Assembly: GCA_002937455.1 (NCBI GenBank)
Contig: PTJZ01000011.1
Location: forward strand, 78,247 to 142,246
Direction of reading: 5' to 3'
Length of the DNA: 64,000 bases
Source: Alphaproteobacteria bacterium MarineAlpha11_Bin1
GTDB lineage: Bacteria > Pseudomonadota > Alphaproteobacteria > MPNO01 > UBA830
A program made the translations under genes and the position numbers. Shown in pieces: positions 7,992-16,755 of this stretch. A model generated the notes under the pieces. The model worked only from the letters and a program-made list of their open reading frames with translations. It searched no databases and had not been told where the DNA came from. The stretch's first letter is position 1. Every line of letters starts with the position of its first letter.

Positions 7992-8741
7992 TTAGAAACC
8001 ATAGCTATTCATTATCTCTTTAAACTTCCCACTTTTATGCAATAAAAATAATCCCTCATTATAGTGTTGTAATCTTATCAGGTTTTCCGGGTCTTTTTTA
8101 GAAAAGGCCATATGGACATAAGCTCTTTTGAGTGGTTTCCCAACGGTGTGAATATCATTTTCAATTCCGATTTTTTGGGCTTCAAATAACGCAACTGATC
8201 TCGCGCTAACAAAAAAGTCTATCCGTTTTTTGGATAATAATTTTAGCCCATTTTCATAACCGTTGGTTTCTTTCTTTGTTAAATATTCAGCAGTATCAAA
8301 TTCCTTTGTAAATTTACCGCCTCTGTTGAAGCCAATTGTATACTTCGATAATTCTTTTAAATTTTTAAATTCTTTAACTGGATGCGATTTTAACGCAAAC
8401 AAGTATACTTCATGAGCGGAATATGGTGCGCCAAACCAATAAGATTCTAGTCGTTTATTATTGAAATAAATTTCTGTAATTGCGTTGCAAACCTTACCTT
8501 CGGTTGCATATTTTTGAGCGCGTTTCCACGGGTAGAAATCCTTTTTAATCTTATACCCCTGCGGTTCAAAAATTTGTTTTATGATTTCTGCTGTATAACC
8601 TTCGTTTTTAAGAGTTTTTCCGTGGTGAGGTGGCCATTCATAGCTGCATAAAGATACATGTTTACTTTCAGCGAAAGATAAACTTGGCACAAATATCAAC
8701 GAAAAAATGAAATATATTGCGGAATATTTATACTTTATCAT
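7992..8741 (-). CDS. periplasmic solute-binding protein, family 3-like
   Basis: 249 residues with a Sec signal peptide (lysine-rich start, hydrophobic core, cleavage likely after SLSFA) and the bilobal fold of amino-acid-type solute-binding proteins (SBP_bac_3): CSYEWPPHHG near the mature N-terminus, FYPWKRAQKYATEGKVC, FKNLKELSKYTIGFNRGG and a C-terminal lobe that returns. No permease or ATPase gene is nearby. Such stand-alone proteins resemble ligand-presenting or extracellular sensory proteins. It lies 207 bases beyond the chemoreceptor gene on the same strand, which invites the idea that it delivers a ligand to that receptor. Its codons are very AT-rich, like the rest of the block. Confidence 0.75.
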   Translation of the reverse strand: MIKYKYSAIYFIFSLIFVPSLSFAESKHVSLCSYEWPPHHGKTLKNEGYTAEIIKQIFEPQGYKIKKDFYPWKRAQKYATEGKVCNAITEIYFNNKRLESYWFGAPYSAHEVYLFALKSHPVKEFKNLKELSKYTIGFNRGGKFTKEFDTAEYLTKKETNGYENGLKLLSKKRIDFFVSARSVALFEAQKIGIENDIHTVGKPLKRAYVHMAFSKKDPENLIRLQHYNEGLFLLHKSGKFKEIMNSYGF

Positions 8742-8833
8742 AACAGCCCCCGGAATCAGGAAAAAACAAGAAATTATTTGTTATATTAAATACTTAGACC
8801 CCATTTTTCTCGGATAACCTTAAAATTTAATAG

Positions 8834-8854
8834 ATTATGATGTCAAATCATAAT
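8834..8854. terminator. hairpin with T-run between chemoreceptor and binding-protein genes
   Basis: ATTATGAT and ATCATAAT pair perfectly around a 5-base loop and are followed on the plus strand by seven T. On the minus strand, which carries the genes, an A-run precedes the stem and a weak T-rich run follows. It may terminate the chemosensory operon or be an operator for the binding-protein gene. Confidence 0.4.
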
Positions 8855-8948
8855 TTTTTTGGCCGCATTGACAACTGGAATAAACCAAATATCTGCCAAT
8901 ATCGCCGTTCAGTCATTGCATCCAGGTTCCGGCGGACGGGAAAAAATA

Positions 8949-10454
8949 TCATTTTGGAGGTAATTGTAGCGGTTGAGGTTCTGACCCAAGCATTTGTTGC
9001 GCAGCTGTATTTTCAGCTGAGTCGTTCTCATTAAACCGAAAATAGTTAATGGCCTGTTGAAGGTTTATTGCTTGTTGTTCAAGACTTTCAGACATTTGGG
9101 ACATTTGTAACGCGGCAGAAGCGCTATTTTGAACTGATTTATCCAAATGCTGCATAGAATGATTAATTTGCGAAGCACCCGTATTCTGTTCCTCTGTTGT
9201 GGCGGAGATACTTACAACCAAATCTTTAGTCGTCTCGATTTCAGGCAGTAGGTTTGCAAGCATTGCACTGGTCGCCTCCGCTAATTCTCTACTCTCGCTG
9301 GCAGCCCTAAGAATTTCGGAGGAGGATTGTTTGCTCATATCCGCCAATTTGCTTACTTCAGATGCTACCACTGCGAACCCCTTACCGTGCTCACCCGCTC
9401 GAGCGGCCTCTACGGATGCATTCAAGGCAAGTAAGTCAATTTTCTTGGTAATTTCCTCGACAATAGTAATTCTTTCTGAAATGTCTTTCATAGAATCCGT
9501 TGTACGTTGAACTGCTTCTAAGCACTTCTTAGACTCATCCGCTACTAGCTCGGCTTTAGCTTCTGTCTCTTTCGCCCTTTGTGAATTATCATTAATTGCA
9601 TCGGCCATATCGGCAATTGCGGTTGACGTCTCTTCGACCGAACTAGCCTGAGTGCTTCCGCCCTCTGAAACTAAACTTGACGTCGAGCGTAATTCGACGC
9701 TGCCCGTGGCAACATTTGTCGATACATCTGAAATTGTTTTTATAATTCCTGATAACTGCTGGGTCATCAGATTAAAAGAATTAGATAAGTGTCCAAATTC
9801 GTCTTTTGAATCATGATTCACTTTTGTAGCTAAATTACCTAGACTCAAATCGTTTACGGATACCATCAACACCTTCAATGGTCTAAGAAGCCGTAGACAA
9901 AGAACCAGCAAAACCAGAATAAGGACAACTATCTCAATTACTTTATTTAAAATAATATGTGAAAATCCGCCAATTAATTGTTCCCATATGATTTCATCAG
10001 AGGTGTATACGTCTAATCTACCGACCGTCTTGTCATCTTTTATAAGTTGAAAGGTAAAGCGGATCGGATTTTTCAGGCTAAAGGGGTTGCCCTTTGATGA
10101 TGAACTAACATCCTCTGTCTTTTTGCTTGCGTTATCGCTAGCATGCCGACTGCTCTCTTCTGAATCAGAATTAAACGCTACCGCGCCTGATACAGACGGG
10201 TTTTTGACCAAACCTCCTACAATTCGATTAATAACTTCCTCATCAAGGTTCCACATCGCCTCTATTAGTGGAGACCTGATTGAATCGCTTGCAATTTTCA
10301 CTTCATTGAAGACACGACTTTTCGTGTTGGTGTATTCGTTAGACATCTGAAACGCCGTGATCACTAACGTGACCAAAAAATAAACAAAAACTGTAGTTCC
10401 CACAATTTTAAAAACCAGGGAGTGTCTCCAGGGCATAAGATTTTCTTGTGTCAT
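8949..10454 (-). CDS. methyl-accepting chemotaxis protein
   Basis: 501-residue transmembrane chemoreceptor. Helix one spans about residues 13-36, a periplasmic sensor of about 130 residues follows (with [19 protein letters not shown], a motif common in periplasmic four-helix or Cache-like sensors, and a serine-rich insert near 94-122), then helix two near 172-190, HAMP, and a long signalling coiled coil. The kinase-contact tip is [17 protein letters not shown] at about 339-355, followed by [15 protein letters not shown]. The usual QTN before the tip reads KID. No C-terminal CheR-binding pentapeptide is present. It is the last gene of the operon, 17 bases after the cyclase gene, and should feed the CheA-like kinase through the double-CheW protein. 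Confidence 0.92.
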   Translation of the reverse strand: MTQENLMPWRHSLVFKIVGTTVFVYFLVTLVITAFQMSNEYTNTKSRVFNEVKIASDSIRSPLIEAMWNLDEEVINRIVGGLVKNPSVSGAVAFNSDSEESSRHASDNASKKTEDVSSSSKGNPFSLKNPIRFTFQLIKDDKTVGRLDVYTSDEIIWEQLIGGFSHIILNKVIEIVVLILVLLVLCLRLLRPLKVLMVSVNDLSLGNLATKVNHDSKDEFGHLSNSFNLMTQQLSGIIKTISDVSTNVATGSVELRSTSSLVSEGGSTQASSVEETSTAIADMADAINDNSQRAKETEAKAELVADESKKCLEAVQRTTDSMKDISERITIVEEITKKIDLLALNASVEAARAGEHGKGFAVVASEVSKLADMSKQSSSEILRAASESRELAEATSAMLANLLPEIETTKDLVVSISATTEEQNTGASQINHSMQHLDKSVQNSASAALQMSQMSESLEQQAINLQQAINYFRFNENDSAENTAAQQMLGSEPQPLQLPPK

Positions 10455-10471
10455 ATCAACACCTTGCTAAA

Positions 10472-12517
10472 TCATTTAATGAGAAATTCCCAAACTCCGT
10501 TCCACTGCTTTGGCTTTTCATCTATGAGGCGCTCACAACGATTTAGGAATACTTGTGACGGGTTGAGGTTAGCATAGACCCCGGATTCCTCAAACTCGGA
10601 AGACCGTTGAAAGCCGTTTACCGCTGCATCGAAATCACCGCTAAAATAAGCCTGTAAAGCGTGGTCAAAAGTTTCCTGTAGATTTTTCTGGGGTAACGAA
10701 GACTGACCCTTTTCACTCAACAATTGGTAGCAATTAACTGGTTGATTTTTACCTTTAACAATTACCCGATCTATTAAACGATATTCAAAATAGTCTTCAG
10801 TTCGGTTTACAGTACCTTCACTTATAAGGTGATCCAGCCCATACACCTTCGCGGCACTTTCCATTCTAGAGGCCACATTCACCGCGTCACCGATGATAGT
10901 CAAATCGACTCGATTGCTTGATGCGCCAATATCACAAAGTATCACATTCCCCGTATTCAAACCAATCCTCATCTGAATCGGATCACGGGTTAGGTCAGGC
11001 AGAGAACTATTAAAGAGTTCTAAATTTTTTTTCATTGCTAGTACTGCGCGAACAGCGTTGACTACCGAAACATCATGATCATCATCAAGCCAGAACGCCA
11101 TACAGGCGTCGCCGATAAATTTATCGATATCACCGTCATGTTCTATTATTACGCCCGTTATTGATTCAAAAAGTCCATTAATCTGTGCCACAATCTCTTC
11201 AGCAGAATACCTTTCGCATCTATTCGTAAAGCCTACGATATCGCTAAAAAAAATCGTAGCCTGCTTATTCTGAGCAAAGGTTTGAGACGAATGGTCTAAA
11301 AGAATTGATTTTTCCACAGCAATCCGCCGTGAAGCTTTAGAGAGGTACTTTTGTATTTGTAAATTTTCTATTCTCAAATTTCGTTCAGCTAATGTCTTCT
11401 CGACAGTGGCCAGTAAGCCATCATTGGAGAATGGTTTGCTAATTACGGCTGACGCACCAGTATTCATAACCATTTTTGAATCAGAGGGGCTATCTCTGTC
11501 AGTTATGATGATCAATTCAATTTTTTTATCAGCCTCATCAAACTTTAGATGTTTTACTAAATCGGGAACAGTTCCGTCTAAAGGATCAATCTCCGACAGA
11601 ACAAGAACAGCATTAAACGAATTAAGCCGGTGAACAGTCTCGCGGATCGTTTGACATGTTTTTACCGTAAAACCCTGTTTCCGAAGACTTTTTGCGTTTG
11701 TTTGGGCCATTGATTCATCATGGCTTAATAAGATTAGATTTTCCCGCCCAGCAGGTGATGAAAATAAAACCTTTTTTAGGCGATCTAAGAGTTCGTCTAT
11801 ATCTAAAGGCTTGGTAACATATTCATCTACCCCAGATTCGAAACCCATGCTTTGATCTGCAGCAGAGGTCAGAGTGCTCGACATCATTACATAAATATCT
11901 TGGGTTAATTCGGACCGCCTAATTTCCTGGCACACTTCGAAGCCATTCATTTTCGGCATTTCGACGTCAAGGATAATTAAATCGGGTAGAATTTTTTGGG
12001 CCTTTTCGAGACCTTCTAAACCATCAAAGGCTTGAAATACCTCATAACCATTGTCTAATAGGGGGGGGAGTATGTGTTTATGAATTAGTTTCGAATCGTC
12101 GATAAGTAAAATTTTCTTCGAAGCATTCAACACTTTTGTTATTGAGCTTATTATTTGATCAAAATCGGCTGGAAAATGGATAAAGTCATCAAACTTAAAT
12201 TCCACTTCAGTAGCGATACGATAATCTGTCGACAGTAAAATAGATTTTACATCAGCACCGAACAATAGCTTCAATTTAGCGGAAAGGTCGATGACCTTCT
12301 GTTCCTGTGTTTCTGATTGCAAAACAATAACAGCATTGGGGTTTGCTGAGACAGTACCTGGCAGATCAATCAGGTTAACATTATGATAAGTTATGTGTTG
12401 TGCATCACAACGTTGGACTAAATAATTACGGTAGAATTCGTTTTCGATACAGAAATAAAGGGTTCTATCCTTTGTAAGGGTATCAAGAGGGCGAAAATCT
12501 TGGAGATCGGCGGACAT
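10472..12517 (-). CDS. multi-receiver response regulator with adenylate cyclase output
   Basis: 681 residues. An N-terminal receiver-like region without the acidic site (about 18-132) is followed by a full receiver (about 134-252: acidic pair D140/D141, phosphoacceptor D184 in ILDVEMPKMNG, K236), a second receiver (about 258-378) where the phosphoacceptor aligns with S308, a helical linker and a class III nucleotide cyclase (about 418-600). The cyclase has both metal aspartates (D426 in FSDIVGF and D470 in KFIGDACMAFW), the adenine-selecting pair K466 and D538, and N547/R551 in VNVASRM, so cAMP synthesis is predicted. It lies between the CheA-like kinase and chemoreceptor genes and is the apparent phosphorylation target of that kinase. 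Confidence 0.9.
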   Translation of the reverse strand: MSADLQDFRPLDTLTKDRTLYFCIENEFYRNYLVQRCDAQHITYHNVNLIDLPGTVSANPNAVIVLQSETQEQKVIDLSAKLKLLFGADVKSILLSTDYRIATEVEFKFDDFIHFPADFDQIISSITKVLNASKKILLIDDSKLIHKHILPPLLDNGYEVFQAFDGLEGLEKAQKILPDLIILDVEMPKMNGFEVCQEIRRSELTQDIYVMMSSTLTSAADQSMGFESGVDEYVTKPLDIDELLDRLKKVLFSSPAGRENLILLSHDESMAQTNAKSLRKQGFTVKTCQTIRETVHRLNSFNAVLVLSEIDPLDGTVPDLVKHLKFDEADKKIELIIITDRDSPSDSKMVMNTGASAVISKPFSNDGLLATVEKTLAERNLRIENLQIQKYLSKASRRIAVEKSILLDHSSQTFAQNKQATIFFSDIVGFTNRCERYSAEEIVAQINGLFESITGVIIEHDGDIDKFIGDACMAFWLDDDHDVSVVNAVRAVLAMKKNLELFNSSLPDLTRDPIQMRIGLNTGNVILCDIGASSNRVDLTIIGDAVNVASRMESAAKVYGLDHLISEGTVNRTEDYFEYRLIDRVIVKGKNQPVNCYQLLSEKGQSSLPQKNLQETFDHALQAYFSGDFDAAVNGFQRSSEFEESGVYANLNPSQVFLNRCERLIDEKPKQWNGVWEFLIK

Positions 12518-12540
12518 ATTTTTTCTAACCGTATACCTAC

Positions 12541-15504
12541 TTATTTTTTCTTTGAGTTAACTATTTCCCACGAATTAAGGATAAGAATTAGTTGATTATC
12601 GCTCAAGATAGTACAGCCCATCACAGAGGGCGCATGTTTGATGAAATCTCCCAAACTCTTAATTATAACATCTTGACGGCCCAGTACGTTATCAACCTTT
12701 ACACATTTCTTTTTACCATCATCAGAGAGTATTACGATCGTAACTAAGTCTTCGTCAAAAGTACTGCCATCAAAGTTTAAGAGATTAGATAAAGTAGTGA
12801 CGGATAGAGCCTCTCCTCTATAATTGTAAATCTCGGTTTGACTAACCAACTCGATCTGATCTTGTGTAATTGTTAATATATCCTCCACATGAAGAACCGG
12901 AAATGCAAATTTATATTTGTCTTCGGTTACCAAAAGGACGCCTGCTACTGCTAAAGACAGTGGAAGTCTTATTTTGAATGTAGAACCCTTACCTGGAACT
13001 GAATCGACTGTAACCGTCCCGTGAACCTGAGAAATCGCCCGACGGACCGCATCCATTCCAACGCCTCGCCCGGATAAATTAGTCACCTCATTTGAGGTAG
13101 AAAAACCCGGCTCAAAAATTAAGTTCAGGATCTCTTCTTTTGAGAGGTGCTCGTGACTTTCAGCGTCTATTAACCCAAGTGACTCTGCTTTCTGATACAC
13201 GATATTAGTATCAATACCCGCGCCATCATCAGAAATCTCAATAACCGCTTCCGATCCCTGATAGTATGCAGAAATCGTAATTAGTGCTGTCTCGGTTTTT
13301 CCGGATTGTGTCCGCACTTCAGGAGTTTCGATACCATGATCCACTGCATTTCGGAGAATGTGAAGCATCGGCTCAATAAGTTGATTTATCAGTAATTTAT
13401 CTAATTCAGTATCTGCACCAGATACGGTTAGTTTTACTTTTTTATTTAATTCCCTAGCGGTTTCTCGCACTTGTACAGGAAACCGATCGAAAGCGTATCG
13501 TACCGGAACCATCCGAATATTCATTGCACTGGATTGAAGCCTACTGCTTAATTCCTCCAGATCGCTTATGCTCTTTTCCAATTTCTTCTTATTGGTATCC
13601 ACGTCAACAAACCGTTCAAGCGCGCTTTGTTGTATTCTTTTATCCTCTGTTCCGGAACGTTTTTGGTCAACGAGAGGTGGAACGAAAGTTTTGGTTTCAA
13701 TTTGCCGGTCATTATTTTCTTGGTTTGCTAATTTGATATTTTCCAAAAAATCTTTCACAGATAACTGGTCCAACCCCTGATCAACTAGGTTTGCTTTCAG
13801 GAGTCCCATAGAGTTATTAAGTGTTGAGATATCATTTTGGAGCCGAATGCGAGTAATAAAGACCTCAGAGGCAACGTTTAGAACATCGTCCAATTTATCC
13901 GTAGTAATACGAATTGTGTCATTAATCGGTGAGACATTTGATTGTAAATATGGGTCACCGGAATCATCGAGTAGATCGTCGGTGAGTGTCGTTTCCGGCA
14001 GAGACGCCGGATTCTTATTTTCTTTGGTCCAACTTGGATCCCCGTCATTTTTCGGTTTGTTTCTGACATTGCCGTCAATACGGCTAATCATGGCGTTAAT
14101 AGGCGTTTTTATAGGCTGTCGGGAAGCAACCTCAGAGATCATGCGTTCCAATAAGTTCTTACAGTCTAATAAGACATCAATTAATTCCGATGTAATAAAA
14201 ACTTCTTTTTTCCTTAACCGATCTAGCAGGGCCTCCGCTGAATGCGATAACCGCTCTATTTTCGCAATGTTTAATAATTTAGCACTACCCTTTAAAGTAT
14301 GTATTCCTCTGAAAATCTCATTAACAACTTGGCTGGGACTATCTTCTGTTTCAAGTTGAACGAGTTGCAGGCCGATATTCGCAAGTATTTCTCGGGACTC
14401 CTCGCAATAATCACTGATAAAACCTAATTTATCATCCGGAATTGATAAAGCCTCTTCTTCTTCTATTTCTCCGATTTCGAAATCGTCAGTTTGTCCGTTT
14501 TGTTTAATTGTTTCATTCTCTATATTTGATGTTTCTTCTTTTACAAATAATAGACAACGTTGAATTATGTCATTAAGTGGTAAAGTTATTGGTCGCCGTG
14601 ACGCAATATCATTAATCATTTTTTCAAATGTTTTTTTGCTACCTAATAGTATATCAATTATTTCGGTATTAATTAGTAATTTACTATCTCGAATATCTTG
14701 TATTAATAACAGGTTAGCGTGAGCCAAGGTTTCGATTTTAACGATATTTAGAGAGTCTGCGCTATCCTTCAAATTTGTTAAACTTTTATAAATTTTATTC
14801 ACTATCGGAAGCGGGTCTTCGTTCGCCTCTAAATCGATAAGATGTAATTCTATATTGCCGAGTATCTCCCTTGCTTCTTCACAGTAATCGCTAATAAAAC
14901 CAATCTTTTCGTGAGGTATAGAAATTATTTCCTCTTCATCCAATAATTTATTGAGAGTGAGTTTTTCAGTTGATAAAATAGTTTGATTATTTTGCTGTTC
15001 TGTTTTGGTATATCCAGATGTCTCGGTTTTTGTATTTTCATCTTCAATTAAATTAATAGTGTCTTGCAAGTAATTCTGACATTCATCCAATATGTCCGAA
15101 AATACAATTGTAGAAGCGCGCCCATCAATTTTTTCGTCTATCATTACAATGGCGGAATTGGTTATAAGGTTAATTATATACCTTATTTCATGTGGTATTC
15201 TTTTCACGGATTTTTTTTGCATACTATGTCGAAGAAAATCTGTACAAAATACTAAGAACTCCAACATGTAGTGTAGATCAAGAAAATCATTTATGCGGAA
15301 TAAACCGCTTATTAATCGGCTCCGACGATATATTGAATCGAATATATCTTCGTCATCTTGTTGAAAGGTTTCCAAATTCTTTACGATATAATCGATTTCG
15401 TCTCTGGCGAAATACATCATCTTTTCATCCGAGGAATCGACGTTAAGGGCGAGTGAAGAAGAGACCTTACTCTGATCGAAGTCAAACAGTGAATAAGATT
15501 TCAT
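12541..15504 (-). CDS. CheA-like chemosensory histidine kinase with multiple Hpt modules
   Basis: 987 residues. Three Hpt-like modules open the protein: about 30-150 (no phosphorylatable His seen), 195-320 (IYKSLTNLKDSA, His replaced by T243) and 354-475 (IFRGIHTLKGSA, H402 intact). Then come an unusually long dimerisation region (about 530-665), the HATPase domain (N-box ILRNAVDHG at 716-724, DDGAGID at 759-765, GRGVGMDAV at 812-820) and a C-terminal CheW-type domain (about 850-985). No CheY-binding P2 domain and no terminal receiver were recognised. The gene is 23 bases from the cyclase gene. Its N-terminal half is strikingly AT-rich. It most likely phosphorylates D184 of the neighbouring receiver-cyclase. 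Confidence 0.93.
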   Translation of the reverse strand: MKSYSLFDFDQSKVSSSLALNVDSSDEKMMYFARDEIDYIVKNLETFQQDDEDIFDSIYRRSRLISGLFRINDFLDLHYMLEFLVFCTDFLRHSMQKKSVKRIPHEIRYIINLITNSAIVMIDEKIDGRASTIVFSDILDECQNYLQDTINLIEDENTKTETSGYTKTEQQNNQTILSTEKLTLNKLLDEEEIISIPHEKIGFISDYCEEAREILGNIELHLIDLEANEDPLPIVNKIYKSLTNLKDSADSLNIVKIETLAHANLLLIQDIRDSKLLINTEIIDILLGSKKTFEKMINDIASRRPITLPLNDIIQRCLLFVKEETSNIENETIKQNGQTDDFEIGEIEEEEALSIPDDKLGFISDYCEESREILANIGLQLVQLETEDSPSQVVNEIFRGIHTLKGSAKLLNIAKIERLSHSAEALLDRLRKKEVFITSELIDVLLDCKNLLERMISEVASRQPIKTPINAMISRIDGNVRNKPKNDGDPSWTKENKNPASLPETTLTDDLLDDSGDPYLQSNVSPINDTIRITTDKLDDVLNVASEVFITRIRLQNDISTLNNSMGLLKANLVDQGLDQLSVKDFLENIKLANQENNDRQIETKTFVPPLVDQKRSGTEDKRIQQSALERFVDVDTNKKKLEKSISDLEELSSRLQSSAMNIRMVPVRYAFDRFPVQVRETARELNKKVKLTVSGADTELDKLLINQLIEPMLHILRNAVDHGIETPEVRTQSGKTETALITISAYYQGSEAVIEISDDGAGIDTNIVYQKAESLGLIDAESHEHLSKEEILNLIFEPGFSTSNEVTNLSGRGVGMDAVRRAISQVHGTVTVDSVPGKGSTFKIRLPLSLAVAGVLLVTEDKYKFAFPVLHVEDILTITQDQIELVSQTEIYNYRGEALSVTTLSNLLNFDGSTFDEDLVTIVILSDDGKKKCVKVDNVLGRQDVIIKSLGDFIKHAPSVMGCTILSDNQLILILNSWEIVNSKKK

Positions 15505-15517
15505 GGCAGTATGACCC

Positions 15518-16477
15518 TCACTGGGAGATTTTAGTCATATCGGTATACTCCAACAAATGTTCGGTCTCAAAGATGTCGGAAACTGATAGTAGTAGTAATG
15601 TTTTATCGACGTCCTCATATAATCCCTGAACGAATGTCTGCTGTCGATCGTCTAATACAGAATCGGGCTTTTGTATATTATGTAGGTATAAATCCCTCAT
15701 GCCGTGAACCACATCCGCGCATAAAGCGATAGTACTTTCCTTATAACTGATGATAAGGTATTTCGTTTCTATCGTAAGGGGTTTTTGGTCTAACCCGATT
15801 TCGTTGGAGATATCGAGGCATGCAATCACGGTTCCACGTAAATTTATTAATCCACGTAATAAAGCCGGAACATTAAAAATTGGTGTAACTTCGTATTCCT
15901 CTATAATCTCCCGAACCTGTCCAATTGGGATTGCTAGGTTTATGTTGTCGATCGAAAAACAGAGGAATTGAGTAAAAGGTTTTCTATATATATCCGGATC
16001 AATAATATTTCCGGCTATTTCCTCATTTTCTGAAAATAATTTTTGTTCGTCGATATTTTCATCGACCGTTTCGGAAATGTATTCCGGAGAGAAAATTGTT
16101 AAAGTAGAATTTTTATATCCAACGACTGCGGATACAAATTTATTTTTTTTCTCATGAACTCTTATTTCATTTGATTTTGTGCGCGTAGTTAGTTTGTCTA
16201 CACCGACAAAATTGTCCATGGTTAATCCAAACGTTATATCACCGCTTAGTACAATAATTACAGTGGAAATACTTTGATCATTGAAAACTTGTTTAAGACC
16301 TAATGCAATCGAATCAAATACAGGGACTAATTTTTCGCGATTTACTACCCCGCCAACACAACCATATAAGTCTAAACCGAGATCTTCAATTTGATCGGTT
16401 TCCACGATTTCAAGGACACTTGTGACCGGTAACGCGAAGTTTTTATTCTCTTTTTCGTAGATAAAGTATTCAGTCAT
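15518..16477 (-). CDS. protein with two CheW domains
   Basis: 319 residues made of two CheW-type SH3-like domains (about 1-145 and 165-315), each ending in a hydrophobic strand pattern of the coupling protein. The second half has LCFSIDNINLAIPIGQVREI and LLRGLINLRGTVIACLDI, typical CheW; the first has FALPVTSVLEIVE. I start at the ATG at 16477: residues before it in the longer open frame are arginine-rich and not CheW-like. No receiver domain follows, so this is not CheV. It is the first gene of the operon, 13 bases before the CheA-like gene, and should bridge receptor and kinase, perhaps contacting two partners at once. Confidence 0.88.
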   Translation of the reverse strand: MTEYFIYEKENKNFALPVTSVLEIVETDQIEDLGLDLYGCVGGVVNREKLVPVFDSIALGLKQVFNDQSISTVIIVLSGDITFGLTMDNFVGVDKLTTRTKSNEIRVHEKKNKFVSAVVGYKNSTLTIFSPEYISETVDENIDEQKLFSENEEIAGNIIDPDIYRKPFTQFLCFSIDNINLAIPIGQVREIIEEYEVTPIFNVPALLRGLINLRGTVIACLDISNEIGLDQKPLTIETKYLIISYKESTIALCADVVHGMRDLYLHNIQKPDSVLDDRQQTFVQGLYEDVDKTLLLLSVSDIFETEHLLEYTDMTKISQ

Positions 16478-16572
16478 AACGACTTTTTTTCCCCGTTCTT
16501 CTTCGCTCGCGAAACACAGCAACACTTCCCCGATTAAAATAATTATTAATTCCTTATGAAAGAAAGGAAGAA

Positions 16573-16674
16573 CACTACGCGATTTGGCCGTTAATACCAA
16601 TCTCAAAAGGGTTAAATTGCGATATTTTCGTAGTGCAGAATTTGTCGGATGATGCAATATCAAGGTTGTCGGAT
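16573..16674. promoter_or_regulatory. repeats in the divergent promoter region
   Basis: The 278 bases between the double-CheW start and the FAH start hold a 9-bp direct repeat, TTGTCGGAT at 16642-16650 and 16666-16674 (24 bases apart), and a 7-bp inverted pair, CACTACG (16573-16579) with CGTAGTG (16629-16635). Paired half-sites at this spacing are compatible with regulator binding; no regulator is identified. Confidence 0.3.
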
Positions 16675-16755
16675 CTCTCAATGAAAATGGGACTAGACCG
16701 TTTCTTTTCGTAATGCCAAAACATTCCGAACTAAATAAAGCTGGGAGTGAAAGAA

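Noticed and set aside
7570..16700. Integrative element inserted at tRNA-Gly
   Set aside because: The AT-rich block lies at the 5' side of the tRNA, whereas integration uses the 3' end; no integrase gene and no repeat of the tRNA end were found.
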